NCBI RefSeq assembly: GCF_030161875.1
Contig: NZ_BSVA01000001.1
Span: 2,790,001-2,854,000, forward strand
Reading direction: 5' to 3'
Source: Homoserinibacter gongjuensis
Lineage (GTDB): Bacteria; Actinomycetota; Actinomycetes; Actinomycetales; Microbacteriaceae
Length of the DNA: 64,000 nucleotides
A model generated the notes under the pieces. The model made no database searches and was not told the origin of the DNA. It was given only the letters and a program-made list of their open reading frames with translations. Positions 39,309-49,012 of this stretch are shown piece after piece. The position numbers and the translations under genes were made by a program. How positions within the stretch are numbered: position 1 is the first letter of the stretch; each line of letters opens with the position of its first letter.

Positions 39309-41745
39309 CGGCATCCGACGACGTGGTGCTCTCGCCCGCCGAACGCTACGCGGCGTCGAAGGCACGAGCCCGCACCCCGGAGCTCGAGCGCTTTCGTGCC
39401 CGCCTGCCGATCGACCTCGACGACTTCCAACTCGAGGGCTGCCGCTCGCTCGAGGCGGGCCGGAGCGTGCTCGTGGCCGCTCCCACGGGCGCGGGCAAGA
39501 CGATCGTGGCCGAGTTCGCCGTGCACCTGGCACTGCGACAGGACCGCGCGAAGGCGTTCTATACGACGCCCATGAAGGCGCTCAGCAATCAGAAGTACTC
39601 CGAGCTCGCCGCCGAGCACGGGGCCGAGAACGTCGGCCTGCTCACCGGTGACACCAACATCAACTCCGGTGCCCGCATCGTCGTGATGACGACGGAGGTG
39701 CTGCGCAACATGCTCTACGCCGACTCGCCGCTGTTGCGCGATCTGGCGTTCGTGGTCATGGATGAGGTGCACTACCTCGCGGATCGCTTCCGGGGACCCG
39801 TGTGGGAGGAGGTCATCATCCACCTGCCCCGCGAGGTGCGCATGGTGTCGCTCTCGGCCACTGTCTCGAACGCGGAGGAGTTCGGCGACTGGCTGCAGGC
39901 GGTGCGTGGTGACACCGACGTCATCGTGTCCGAGCGTCGCCCCGTGCCGCTCGAACAGCACGTGCTCGTGCGCGGCAAGCTCGCCGACCTGTTCGACGGT
40001 GCTCAGTCGCCCGATGCACCCCCGCGGGTCAATCCCGAGCTCGCCCGGCTCGCGATCGCGGGCGGTCGCGGGCCCGGCACCTACCGCGGACCGCATCCGG
40101 GTCGCCACCAGCGCAAGGGTGAAGTGCTGCGAGATCGCATCGACCGGCCGGATGTCGTGCGGCTGCTCGACACACGTCACCTGTTGCCCGCGATCTTCTT
40201 CGTCTTCAGCCGCAACGGGTGCGATCAGGCCGTTCAGCAGGTGCTGCGGTCGGATGTGCGCCTCACCGAGCGGTGGGAGCGTGACGAGATCCGGCACATC
40301 GTCGAGGAGCGCTGCGCCGGGCTGCGCGACGAGGACCTCGGCGTACTCGGCTACTTCTCGTGGTTGGAAGGACTCGAGCGGGGGATCGCGGCGCATCACG
40401 CCGGCCTCATCCCCACGTTCAAGGAGGTCGTCGAGGAGCTCTTCCAGCGCAAGCTGCTCAAGGTGGTCTTCGCGACCGAGACGCTCGCGCTCGGCATCAA
40501 CATGCCCGCCCGCACGGTCGTGCTCGAGAAGCTCGAGAAGTTCAACGGCGAGGCACGCGTGCCGATCACGCCGGGGGAGTATACGCAGCTCACCGGTCGA
40601 GCGGGCCGACGCGGCATCGATGTCGAGGGGCACTCCGTCATCCAGTGGGCCGCGGGGCTCGACCCGCAGGCGGTCGCACAGCTCGCCTCCCGTCGCAGCT
40701 ATCCGCTCAACTCGAGCTTCCGGCCCACCTACAACATGGCGGTCAACCTCATCGAGCAGTTCGGGCGCGAGCGCACGCGCCAGATCCTGGAGAGCTCGTT
40801 CGCGCAGTTCCAGGCCGACCGTGCCGTGGTCGACCTCGCGCGCAAGATCCGCGAGCAGGAGAAGTCGCTCGCGGGCTATGCCGAGGCGATGCGCTGCCAC
40901 CTGGGTGACTTCGCCGAGTACGCCGGCATCCGCCGCGAGGTGAGCGACCTCGAGCGCAAGCAGTCACGCGGCCACGAGGGCTCGCGCTCCGAACGCGACC
41001 GACGGGAGCGGCGCATCGCCGAGCTACGCCGCCGGATGCGCCAGCACCCGTGTCACGCGTGCAACGACCGCGAGGCGCACGCCCGCTGGGCGGAACGCTG
41101 GTTCCGGCTGAAGCGCGACACCGATCGTCTCGCAAGTCAGGTGCGGGGTCGCACGGGCGCCGTCGCGCAGGTGTTCGACCGCATCACCGACCTGCTGCTC
41201 GATCTCGGATACCTCGATCGCGACGAGCACGGCAGGCTCGGCGTCGCGGCGCCCGGTCGTCAGTTGCGCCGGATCTACGGTGAGCGCGACCTGCTCGTGG
41301 CCGAGTGCCTGCGCACGGGTGCGTGGGACGGCATCGACGCGCCCACCCTCGCGGCCCTCGCGAGCGCGCTCGTGTACGAGCCGCGGCGCGAGGATGCCGG
41401 GATCGTTCGCGAGTACCCCGCGGGCGCTTCCGCGAGGTCTTCGAGGCCACCGAGCAGCGCTGGGCGGAGCTCTCCGTTCTCGAGGAGCAGCGCAAGCTGC
41501 CGCAGACCGAGCCGCTCTCCGCGGCCCTCGCCTCCGCCACCTTCCGCTGGGCGCAGGGCGGCCGCCTGGATGCCGTGCTGCGCGACACCGATCTCGCGGC
41601 CGGCGACTTCGTGCGCTGGATGAAGCAGGTGATCGATCTGCTCGATCAGCTCTCGCTCGTGGCCGATGGCGAGCTCGGGCGCACCGCGCGCTCGGCGATC
41701 GACGCCGTGCGACGCGGCATCGTCGCCTATTCGAGCGTGGGTTGA
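39305..41745 (+). CDS. helY: HelY-type DEVH-box helicase (Ski2/Mtr4-like; one apparent frameshift)
   Basis: About 813-residue SF2 helicase, probably RNA-directed. Motif I is VAAPTGAGKTIVAEF near residues 59-73, motif Ia TTPMKALSNQKYSEL, motif II VMDEVHYLAD, motif III SLSATVSNAEEFGDW, motif V TLALGINMPARTVVLE, motif VI YTQLTGRAGRRGID. A cysteine pair (HPCHAC) lies in the helical region. One C is missing near 41425 and the frame resumes at RFREVFEATEQRWAELSVLE. Mycobacterial helY occupies the same position after tatC. Confidence 0.92.
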
Positions 41746-41759
41746 CGGCTGACATCCCG

Positions 41760-43333
41760 ATGCCTATGCCCGATCTCGCCTCCGACCGCACCCGGCCCTT
41801 CGTGCCGCTGTGGGGTGCGCTGCTGCTTGCTGCGGCGGCGGGGCCGATCACGGATGCGGCCTTTCCCGCCCTCGGCTGGTGGCCGCTGGCGTACCTCGGC
41901 ATAGCGATGGTGCTCGTGGCCGCGCAGGGCAGGCGCGCCGGTGCCGGCTTCGCTGTCGGCTTCGTCTTCGGCCTCGTCTTCTACCTCGTGCACATCCCGT
42001 GGATGACGGAGTTCCTCGGCCCCGACGAGGCGTGGATCGTGCGAGCGGTGCCCTGGTTCGCACTGAGCTTCCTCATGGCTCTCTGGTGCGGCCTCGGCAC
42101 GATGCTGATCTCGATCGCGAGCCGCGTGGTTCCGCGAGCCGTTCGAGGACCGCTCGGGCGGATGCTGGCCGTACCGGTCGTCATCGCGGGCATCTGGACG
42201 GCGCGCGAGGCCATCGCGAGCGTGTGGCCGTACGGCGGATTCGCCTGGGGGAGGATCTCGGAGTCGCAATCCGCGAGCCCCATCGCGCCGCTCTTCGCCT
42301 GGCTCGGGGTGTCGGGCGTCGGGTTCGTGATGGTGTTGCTGGTGGCCGTCGCCGTCGCGACGGTGCGTGAGTCGACGACGCCGGCTCTGCTGCGCGTCAT
42401 GCTCGTGACCGCTCTCGCGGCGCTCGTGGTCGCCATCCCGGCCTTCCCCATCGCCGTTCACGACACCCTTCGGGTGGGTGCGGTTCAGGGCAACGGCAAG
42501 ACCGGATACTTCGACCCGCCCGAGAACGTCGGAGACAACCTGTTCGCGCAGTACGACGCGACGCGAGCGGTATACGACCAGGACGTCGACCTCGTGGTGT
42601 GGCCGGAGGGCGGCTCCGACCTCGACCCGCTGCGGGTACCGCTCGCGGCGCGCGTGTTCGACTCGGTCGCGACCTCCGCCGACGCTCCGTTCGTCGGATG
42701 GTCGGTGACGCACCGCGGCGAGGAGTACTTCAACACCGCGCTGCTGTGGCACGCGGGGGAGGGTGCCGTCGACTTCTACGACAAACGGCATCCGGTGCCC
42801 TTCGGCGAATACGTGCCCGACCGCGGCTTCTGGCGCCAGTTCGCCCCCGAGCTCATCGATCTGATCCAGCGTGAGTACACGCCGGGAACCACCGACGCCG
42901 TGATGGATGTCGGTTCCGGCGGTCGCAGCGTGCGCGCGAGCTTCGCGATCTGCTTCGACATCGTCGACGACGCCCTCATGCGCGAAGGCGTGGAGGAGGG
43001 CGGTCAGTTCGTGATCGCCCCGACCAACAACGCCGACTTCGGGCAGACTGACGAGAGCGTGCAGCAGCTCGCCATCGCGCGCATCCGCGCCATCGAACTC
43101 GGCAGGTCGGTCGTCAACATCTCGACCGTCGGCACGAGCGCCGTCATCCTGCCCGATGGCACGATCGCCGCCGAACTGCCCCGCTACACGGCCACGGCGA
43201 TGGTCGTCGACGTGCCCCTGAGTACGACGACGACCCCCGCGGTCGTGATCGGCCGGGGGTCGAAGGAGGTGTCGCGGCGATCGCTCTGGGCGCGCTCGTC
43301 GGCGCGGCCCTCGGCTCTCGTCGAGCGGGCTAG
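41760..43333 (+). CDS. lnt: Apolipoprotein N-acyltransferase Lnt (one apparent frameshift)
   Basis: Membrane enzyme that N-acylates the lipidated cysteine of lipoproteins such as ModA and the FKBP protein. About 524 residues from ATG 41760; N-terminal membrane helices, then a nitrilase-like domain. Catalytic triad visible: Glu in VVWPEGGSD, Lys in FYDKRHPVPFGEYVP, Cys in SFAICFDIVDD. A G is missing near 43258 and the tail resumes VAAIALGALVGAALGSRRAG. No fused polyprenol-phosphomannose synthase domain, unlike Mycobacterium Ppm1. The stop overlaps the convergent rbpA stop by two bases. Confidence 0.93.
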
Positions 43334-43704
43334 GCGCTCTTCGAGCTCTTGGCGCCCTCGCCGCGTCGTGCACGCAGGTACTCGAGACGCTCCTGCAGGA
43401 TCTCCTCGAGTTCGGCGCGTGTGCGACGCTCGAGCAGCATGTCCCAGTGGGTGCGCGGCGCCTTCGTCTCGACGGCCTCCTGCTCCACGAGCTCGCCGTC
43501 GTCACCGACGAGGCGGCCCTCCTGGCCGGTGCGAGGCGACTCCCAGACGTCCGGCACCTCCGCCTCGGCGGCGAACACGACCTCGAAGGTCGTGCCGTCG
43601 TCCGTGCGGTACACGGCTCTCTTCCGGGGCGAGAATTCGACTCCCTCTTCGCTCTGCATGCTCTGAGCTCCGAGTCGCATTCCGCGCAAACTGCGATCCG
43701 CCAT
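43330..43704 (-). CDS. rbpA: RNA polymerase-binding protein RbpA
   Basis: Actinobacterial general transcription factor that binds the sigma factor and stabilises the open complex. 124 residues, slightly longer than typical (about 110) owing to the basic/Ser tail. Seen: SLRGMRLGAQSMQSEEGVEF, the core KRAVYRTDDGTTFEVVFAAE, and the C-terminal sigma-interaction helix PRTHWDMLLERRTRAELEEI. Preceded by AGGAGG. The lnt-rbpA neighbourhood is also seen in mycobacteria (Rv2051c-Rv2050). Confidence 0.95.
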   Translation of the reverse strand: MADRSLRGMRLGAQSMQSEEGVEFSPRKRAVYRTDDGTTFEVVFAAEAEVPDVWESPRTGQEGRLVGDDGELVEQEAVETKAPRTHWDMLLERRTRAELEEILQERLEYLRARRGEGAKSSKSA

Positions 43705-43735
43705 CGTGTGGCCTCCTGTGCGCCTATGGTTCGAG

Positions 43736-43754
43736 CGCGCGCCGTGGGCGCGCG
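43736..43754. terminator. GC hairpin between GDPD and rbpA
   Basis: CGCGCGCC - GTG - GGCGCGCG, a perfect 8-bp stem with a three-base loop in the 190-bp gap between the end of the GDPD gene (43895) and rbpA. It could terminate GDPD transcription or sit in the rbpA upstream region. The rest of the gap shows nothing recognisable. Confidence 0.4.
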
Positions 43755-43894
43755 AGGACGACGTGATCCGAGTGGGATCCTGCGTCGCCGACTACAACGT
43801 CTACGGTGGCGGATCCCATCCCCGCGATCGGCCGTTTACAGTGCATTCCCAGCCTCCTCCGCATGGATTGGGAGGCGCCGTTCCGGGGAGGGCT

Positions 43895-44650
43895 TCAGCC
43901 CGCGCGGCCCCGGCGTCGAGCGACGAGAGGGAGCGCGAGATCGGCTCGGTCGGTGACGATGCCGTCGACCCCCGCGTCGAGCAGCCGGTCCATCTCGGCG
44001 GGGTCGTTGACCGTCCAGATGTGCACCTCGACGCCCGCCGCGTGGAAGTTCCGGATGGCACGCGGCGTCGTGATTGGCGCCCCCGCGACCTTGGTGGGCA
44101 GCTGCACGGCGTCGACCTCGGCAAGCAGCCGCGACAGCATCCGAACCGCGCCGGCCCGCGCCGCGTGCGCCGCAGGCAGCGCCCCGCCCGCCGAGATGGA
44201 GGTCGCGACCCCGGGTAGCTCGCGCACCACGGCGAGGCGGCGCTTCGTCGAGAACGAGCCGATGAGCACGCGCTCGGTCGCGCCGAGGTCGCGGATCGCC
44301 TTGATCGCGCCGGGGACGGCATCCGCCGATTTGATGTCGATGTTGAACCGCGTCTCGGGGAACGCATCGAGGGCATCCGCCAACGAGCAGTAGCTCTGCC
44401 CCTCGCCGAGCGCGACGCGCCGCAGCTCCGCCGCCGTCAGTTGGGAGACCCGCACCTCGCGTCCCGCGACGCGGGCGAGATCGGGGTCGTGGCTGATCAT
44501 CGCGACGCCGTCGGCCGAGCCGTGCACGTCGGTCTCGATGTGCGTGACGCCGGCGTTCACGGCGTGCAGAAACGCGAGCAGGGTGTTCTCGGGCGCGTGC
44601 AGCGCGAGTCCGCGGTGGGCGAAGACGCGCGGGGAGCGGGAGAGAAGTAG
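43895..44650 (-). CDS. Glycerophosphodiester phosphodiesterase (start unresolved, apparent frameshift)
   Basis: GDPD-family enzyme hydrolysing glycerophosphodiesters to glycerol-3-phosphate and an alcohol. Catalytic motif FAHRGLALHAPENTLLAF is followed by HIETDVHGSADGVAMISHDP (metal Glu/Asp and His) and the C-terminal VHIWTVNDPAEMDRLLDAGV and DGIVTDRADL. The frame containing HRG has no start codon before an upstream stop. The neighbouring frame reads TPIGATSLPLPA just after the SPFH stop, so an indel near 44612 is likely and the true start lies near 44650. Follows SPFH/NfeD on the same strand. Confidence 0.85.
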   Translation of the reverse strand, partial: LLLSRSPRVFAHRGLALHAPENTLLAFLHAVNAGVTHIETDVHGSADGVAMISHDPDLARVAGREVRVSQLTAAELRRVALGEGQSYCSLADALDAFPETRFNIDIKSADAVPGAIKAIRDLGATERVLIGSFSTKRRLAVVRELPGVATSISAGGALPAAHAARAGAVRMLSRLLAEVDAVQLPTKVAGAPITTPRAIRNFHAAGVEVHIWTVNDPAEMDRLLDAGVDGIVTDRADLALPLVARRRGRAG

Positions 44651-44662
44651 CCCCGATCGGCG

Positions 44663-45600
44663 TCAGCCGCGCGGCGCCGCATCCGTACCCGTCGGTGGTG
44701 CCTCGTGCCGCGGTCCGAAGAAGCCCTGGCCCACGCCCTTGAGCGCCTCGGTGAGCTCGCTCGGGATGACCCACAACGTGTTCGCCTGTCCCTCGGCGAG
44801 CTTCGGTAGCGTCAGCAGGTACTGATAGGCCAGCAGCTTGGGATCGGGATCGCCCACATGGATCGCGTGGAACACCGTCTGGATGGCCTCGGCCTCGCCC
44901 TGCGCGCGCAGCACTGCGGCCTTCGCGTCGCCCTCGGCGCGCAGGATCGCCGCCTGGCGCTCACCCTCGGCCTCGAGGATCTGCGACTGTTTGGTGCCCT
45001 CGGCCGTGAGGATCACGGCGCGCCGGTCGCGCTCGGCGCGCATCTGCTTCTCCATCGAGTCCTGGATCGAAAGCGGCGGATCGATCGCCTTGAGCTCGAC
45101 GCGGCTGACGCGGATGCCCCACTTGCCGGTCGCCTCGTCGAGCACGATGCGCAACTGCCCGTTGATGTTGTCGCGCGAGGTGAGCGCCTCTTCGAGGTTC
45201 AGCCCACCCACCACGTTGCGCAACGTCGTCGTGGTGAGCTGCTCGACGGCCCCGAGGTAGTTGGCGATCTCGTAGGTCGCGGCGCGCGCATCCGTCACCT
45301 GGAAGTAGACGACCGTGTCGATCGAGACCACGAGGTTGTCTTCGGTGATCACCGGCTGCGGGGGAACGACACGACCTGCTCGCGCATGTCGACGAACGGG
45401 CGCAGTCGGTCGATGATCGGCACGAGCAGGTTGAGGCCGGGGTCGAGGGTCTTGTGGTATCGGCCGAGGCGTTCCACGATCCCCGCGTAGGCCTGCGGCA
45501 CGATGCGGATCGACTTGGCGAGAATCGTGATCACGAAGATCACGATGATCGCGACGATGACGATCGTCACGATCGTGGGCAGCAGGTCGGTGTCGTTCAC
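44663..45600 (-). CDS. SPFH/band-7 (stomatin-like) membrane protein (one apparent frameshift)
   Basis: About 312 residues from GTG 45600. N-terminal membrane anchor (TIVTIVIVAIIVIFVITILA), then the band-7 domain (IRIVPQAYAGIVERLGRYHK, LNLLVPIIDRLRPFVDMREQ). A C is missing near 45362, after which it continues PQPVITEDNLVVSIDTVVYF, ATGKWGIRVSRVELKAIDPP and the Glu/Ala-rich coiled coil EAEGERQAAILRAEGDAKAA. It probably forms membrane microdomain scaffolds with the overlapping NfeD partner (GTGA overlap). Confidence 0.93.
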
Positions 45601-46091
45601 TCGGCGGCCTCCTCGGCACGGGTCGGGTCGGATGCGGGAACCACGACGGCGGTGGCGCCCTCGATCGCGGTCACCACGATGGGGGCGCCCTCGACGAGGC
45701 CGACGGGCGCGATGCCGTCGGCGACGCGTGCGGTCCAGATGTCGCCGTTGACGAGCTTGACCTGGCCGGCGCCGCCCCGGAAGTCCACCGTGACCGCGCC
45801 GGTGAGCCCGAGCAGCGCGTCGACGTTGGACCTCGCCGGATCGGCGCCCTTTCGGAGCGCATGCAACAGTGGCGGCTTCACGAAGAACAGCAGCAGCAGC
45901 GCGAGCACGGCCGCGACGATGAGCTGCAACCACCACGGGGCGCCCACGAGCCCCGCGACGAGACCGCCGACCGAGCCGAGAGCGAGCATCAGGAAGGTGA
46001 ACTCGAGAGTGTTCACCTCGACGATGATGAACAACAGGATGAGGCCGAGCCAGAACACCCATGCCCAGCTCGTGATCACATCGGGTTCCAC
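45597..46091 (-). CDS. NfeD-family membrane protein
   Basis: 164 residues from GTG 46091. Short NfeD form without a ClpP-like protease: two to three membrane helices (FWLGLILLFIIVEVNTLEFT, LQLIVAAVLALLLLFFV) and a C-terminal OB-fold domain (LTGAVTVDFRGGAGQVKLVN, GDIWTARVADGIAPV). NfeD proteins pair with stomatin/flotillin homologues; here the stop overlaps the SPFH start. Confidence 0.93.
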   Translation of the reverse strand: MEPDVITSWAWVFWLGLILLFIIVEVNTLEFTFLMLALGSVGGLVAGLVGAPWWLQLIVAAVLALLLLFFVKPPLLHALRKGADPARSNVDALLGLTGAVTVDFRGGAGQVKLVNGDIWTARVADGIAPVGLVEGAPIVVTAIEGATAVVVPASDPTRAEEAAE

Positions 46092-46173
46092 GGCGGCATC
46101 CCTTCGACGTCGTGCCTTGAAACTATCACCGGTGCGCCGGGCGGGGGATGCCGGAACGCGTTCCGGCGATCGC

Positions 46174-46179
46174 TAGGGT
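46174..46179 (+). promoter_or_regulatory. -10 hexamer TAGGGT for the second SDR gene
   Basis: TAGGGT eight bases before GTG 46188. Confidence 0.35.
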
Positions 46180-46187
46180 GGGGGATC

Positions 46188-46953
46188 GTGAACGACGTGC
46201 TTCCCCCGACTCGCTGCGCGGTGTCCGCGCGCTCATCACCGGTTCCTCGCGCGGGATCGGCGCCGACACGGCGGGCTATCTCGCCGATGCGGGCGCCCGC
46301 GTGGTCATCAACTACCGCAACAAGGAGGCGCGCGCTCTCAAGGTCGTCGCCGGCATCGAGGAGCGCGGGGAGAGGCCATCGCGATCGGCGCCGACCTGAC
46401 CGATCCCACCTCGCTCGCGACGATGTTCGCTGCCGTGCGCGAGCGCTGGGGCGAGCTGGATCTGCTCGTGCTCAACGCCTCGGGAGGCATGGAATCGGGC
46501 CTCGGCGAGGACTACGCCATGCGGCTCAACCGCGACGCGCAGGTGAACGTGCTCGACGCGGCCCTGCCGCTTCTCGGCCCCGGTTCGCGCGTGGTGTTCG
46601 TCACGAGCCACCAGGCGCACTTCATCGAGACAGTGGCGACGATGCCGGAGTACGAGCCCGTGGCGCGCAGCAAGCGCGCGGGCGAGGACGCCCTGCGCGC
46701 GCGGATCCCGGAGCTCGAGGCCGCCGGCGTCTCGTTCGTGGTCGTCTCGGGCGACATGATCGAGGGCACCATCACGGCGACGCTGCTCGAGCGCGTCAAC
46801 CCCGGTGCCATTCAGTCGCGCCGTGAGGCGGCCGGCAAGCTCTACAACGTCTCCGAGTTCGCCGCCGAGGTGGCTCGGGCGGCTGTCGAAGAGATCCCCG
46901 CCGATCACACACGCTATGTCGGCGACGTGAGCGACTTCCTCGCCGGTAACTGA
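46188..46953 (+). CDS. Atypical short-chain dehydrogenase/reductase (two apparent frameshifts)
   Basis: About 255 residues. After a missing C near 46205 the Rossmann motif reads ALITGSSRGIGADTAGYL. A missing G near 46373 separates it from AIAIGADLTDPTSLATMFAA. LDLLVLNASGG replaces the usual NNAG, and VVFVTSHQAHF supplies the Ser region. The Tyr and Lys that should form YxxxK appear as YEPVARSK, i.e. Y-x6-K, in an unshifted stretch. The catalytic geometry is therefore unusual and this may be a divergent subgroup. Substrate unknown. The NUDIX gene starts nine bases later. Confidence 0.82.
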
Positions 46954-46962
46954 TAGATTCTC

Positions 46963-47427
46963 ATGGCCAACGCACATCGGCACCGTCTCGTGTCGCGTGT
47001 GCTGCTGTTCGACCGAGACGATCGTGTGCTGCTGTTCCTCACGACGGCGCCCGACTCATCCGGAGTCGCACGATGGCTCACGCCGGGCGGCGGCGTCGAC
47101 GAGGGCGAGAGTTTCGCGGATGCGGCACGCCGTGAGCTGTTCGAGGAGACGGGTCTCGTGGTCGATTCTCTGCGCGGGCCCGTCTGGGCGCACGACTACG
47201 CCGTCGAGTGGGACTCGGCCGATCACGACACGGGCCACGCCGAGTTCTTCACCCACGTCGTCGACGCGTTCGAGCCGTCAGCCGAGCACTGGACCGAGGA
47301 TGAACGCATCGACGTGCTCGAGCATCGCTGGTGGCGCCTCGGCGAGCTGCTGGCCGAGCGGCCGCCGTTCGAGCCGCGCGAGCTGATCGAACTCGTCCGG
47401 CGCGAGCTGCCGTCCTGCCTGGCCTGA
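46963..47427 (+). CDS. NUDIX hydrolase
   Basis: 154 residues. The NUDIX box is complete: GGGVDEGESFADAARRELFE followed by ETGL (Gx5Ex7REUxEExGU), which binds the divalent metal for hydrolysis of a nucleoside diphosphate linked to another moiety. The N-terminus has RHRLVSRVLLFDRDDRVLLF. Substrate not predictable. Co-directional with, and nine bases after, the atypical SDR gene. Confidence 0.93.
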   Translation: MANAHRHRLVSRVLLFDRDDRVLLFLTTAPDSSGVARWLTPGGGVDEGESFADAARRELFEETGLVVDSLRGPVWAHDYAVEWDSADHDTGHAEFFTHVVDAFEPSAEHWTEDERIDVLEHRWWRLGELLAERPPFEPRELIELVRRELPSCLA

Positions 47428-47532
47428 CGCCGTCTGGCGTTGTTCTGCTTGCGCTGATAAGCGCGATTATGTCAGATCGCTGGGACTCAACCGAGATCCG
47501 TGGCGTCGATGCCGCGTCGTCCCGCTCCCCTG

Positions 47533-48410
47533 TCACGCGCCCACGGCGGGCCGCGCGTCCGCGAAGACCCCGAGCAGGATGTCGGCAAGGGCATCCGGCG
47601 CCTCCTGCGCGACGTAGTGGCCGACGCCGTCGAGCTGCGTCGCGGTCACGGCTTGCGAGGTGACCTGGCCGAACGACGAGCGTGTGAAGTCGCCGCCACG
47701 GGAGCCGACGGCTGCGACGGGGACCGTGAGCGGCATGGCCGCCAGGGCGCGCAACTCCTCCCCTCGGTCAGCATGCTGCGGTAGAGGCCGGCAGCGCCCA
47801 GGAACCCACCCGGCCTGCCATATGTGCGGCCGAGTTCTGAGATCTGCTCGGCCCCGAGCGTCATCCCGTACATCGGGTAGAGATACTCGCCGATGAACGC
47901 ACGAGCCTTGCTCTCGAAGAGCAGACCCGCGACGCCGGGGGCCGCAAGAGCGCCGATGTACCAGGCGCCGCCGTGGGCGACATCGGCGAGGCGTTCGGCG
48001 CCGAAACCGGCCAGACCGGATTCCACGGCCGTCAGGCTGAGGACGTCTTCGGGGTGCAGCCGCGCCAGGCGGTAGACGAGGCTGCCGCTGAGGTCCTGAC
48101 CGACGACATGCATCGGCCCCACTGACAACTCCGCGACGAGGGCGTGGAGGTCGTCGGCGGCTCTCGCACTCGAGAAGCGCTCGTCGGCGACGGCGGAGTC
48201 GCCGAAGCCGCGAAGGTCCACGGCGTAGACGCGATGGTGCTCGGCGAGGAACGGGATGAGCTTGCGGAAGGCGGTCCACGTCTCAGGAAAGCCGTGCACG
48301 AGAAGAACCGGCGTGCCGGACGCTCCGGCTGTGACGTAGTGCAGCATCGTGTCGTTCACCTCCACCGTCGCGTGGTGCAGGTGGGTCGAGGCTGGGGTGC
48401 TGGGGGTCAT
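47533..48410 (-). CDS. Alpha/beta-hydrolase, epoxide-hydrolase-like (one apparent frameshift)
   Basis: About 292 residues. Oxyanion motif LLVHGFPETWTAFRKLIPFL and nucleophile elbow MHVVGQDLSGSLVYRLA, with Asp at the nucleophile position as in epoxide hydrolases and haloalkane dehalogenases rather than Ser. A cap domain follows. A G is missing near 47765 (TEGEELRALAAMPLTVPV expected), and the catalytic His lies in LDGVGHYVAQEAPDALAD. Divergent from the MarR gene, with two operator-like repeats in the gap, so probably MarR-controlled. Confidence 0.88.
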
Positions 48411-48433
48411 GTCGTCTCCTGGCGGTTCGATTG

Positions 48434-48448
48434 GACAACCAGGTTGAC
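48434..48448. promoter_or_regulatory. MarR operator candidate 1
   Basis: GACAACC - A - GGTTGAC, a near-perfect inverted repeat (one mismatch) on the hydrolase side of the divergent gap. Confidence 0.5.
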
Positions 48449-48464
48449 ACAGCTCGTCCTGATA

Positions 48465-48479
48465 GACAACTTAATTGTC
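48465..48479. promoter_or_regulatory. MarR operator candidate 2
   Basis: GACAACTTAATTGTC: GACAA - CTTAA - TTGTC, a perfect inverted repeat of typical MarR-site size. It shares the GACAA half with operator 1 and lies just upstream of the TAGCGT -10 of the MarR gene (48487-48492). Confidence 0.65.
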
Positions 48480-48486
48480 GACTTGA

Positions 48487-48492
48487 TAGCGT
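48487..48492 (+). promoter_or_regulatory. -10 hexamer TAGCGT for leaderless marR
   Basis: TAGCGT, six-base gap TCCGCC, ATG 48499. Confidence 0.5.
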
Positions 48493-48498
48493 TCCGCC

Positions 48499-48918
48499 AT
48501 GTCTCGGAATGGTGCTGACCTCGCGCTCCTCCTCCTCGCGGGCTTTCGCCACATGGCCGAGGAGGCGACCGTCAGACTGACCGCACGCGGGCATCCGGGC
48601 GTGCGACCGGCTCATGACTTCGCCCTGCGGGCCATTGCAGGCGGCGCCGGGACGGTCTCCGAGGTCGGCCGGCGCACCTCGGTGTCCAAGCAGGCGGCCG
48701 CGAAGACGGTCGCGTTCCTCGAGGAGGCCGGCTATGTGCGTCGGACTCCGGATGGCCGCGACCGCCGCCGATCGCAGCTCACGGTGACGGATCGCGGGGT
48801 GTCGTTGATGAGCGAGGGCGAAGCGGTGTTCGACGAACTGCGAGCCGAGTGGGAGTCGCTCATCGGACGCGACCGGGTCGCGGAGGTCCAGACCGCCCTG
48901 GAGCGCCTTCTCGAGTAG
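48499..48918 (+). CDS. MarR-family regulator
   Basis: 139-residue dimeric winged-helix regulator. Recognition region VSEVGRRTSVSKQAAAKTVA, wing AGYVRRTPDGRDRRRSQLTV, flanking dimer helices. It probably represses itself and the divergent alpha/beta-hydrolase through the two GACAA palindromes. Inducer unknown. The short leader and -10 at six bases point to leaderless translation. Confidence 0.92.
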   Translation: MSRNGADLALLLLAGFRHMAEEATVRLTARGHPGVRPAHDFALRAIAGGAGTVSEVGRRTSVSKQAAAKTVAFLEEAGYVRRTPDGRDRRRSQLTVTDRGVSLMSEGEAVFDELRAEWESLIGRDRVAEVQTALERLLE

Positions 48919-48961
48919 CGCTGGGCAAAGTCGCCACGTCGCCGCGCATCCCTTGCCCGTG

Positions 48962-48991
48962 TTAGACCACCGGTCTAAACTACCGGTCTAA
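48962..48991. promoter_or_regulatory. TetR-type operator with three half-sites
   Basis: TTAGACC - ACC - GGTCTAA (48962-48978), a perfect 7-bp inverted repeat, followed by a third half-site CCGGTCTAA (48983-48991). TCTAAT at 48987-48992 could be the -10, so repressor binding would block the promoter of the monooxygenase-TetR pair. Confidence 0.7.
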
Positions 48992-49012
48992 TGCGAAATC
49001 GGAGGTATCTGC

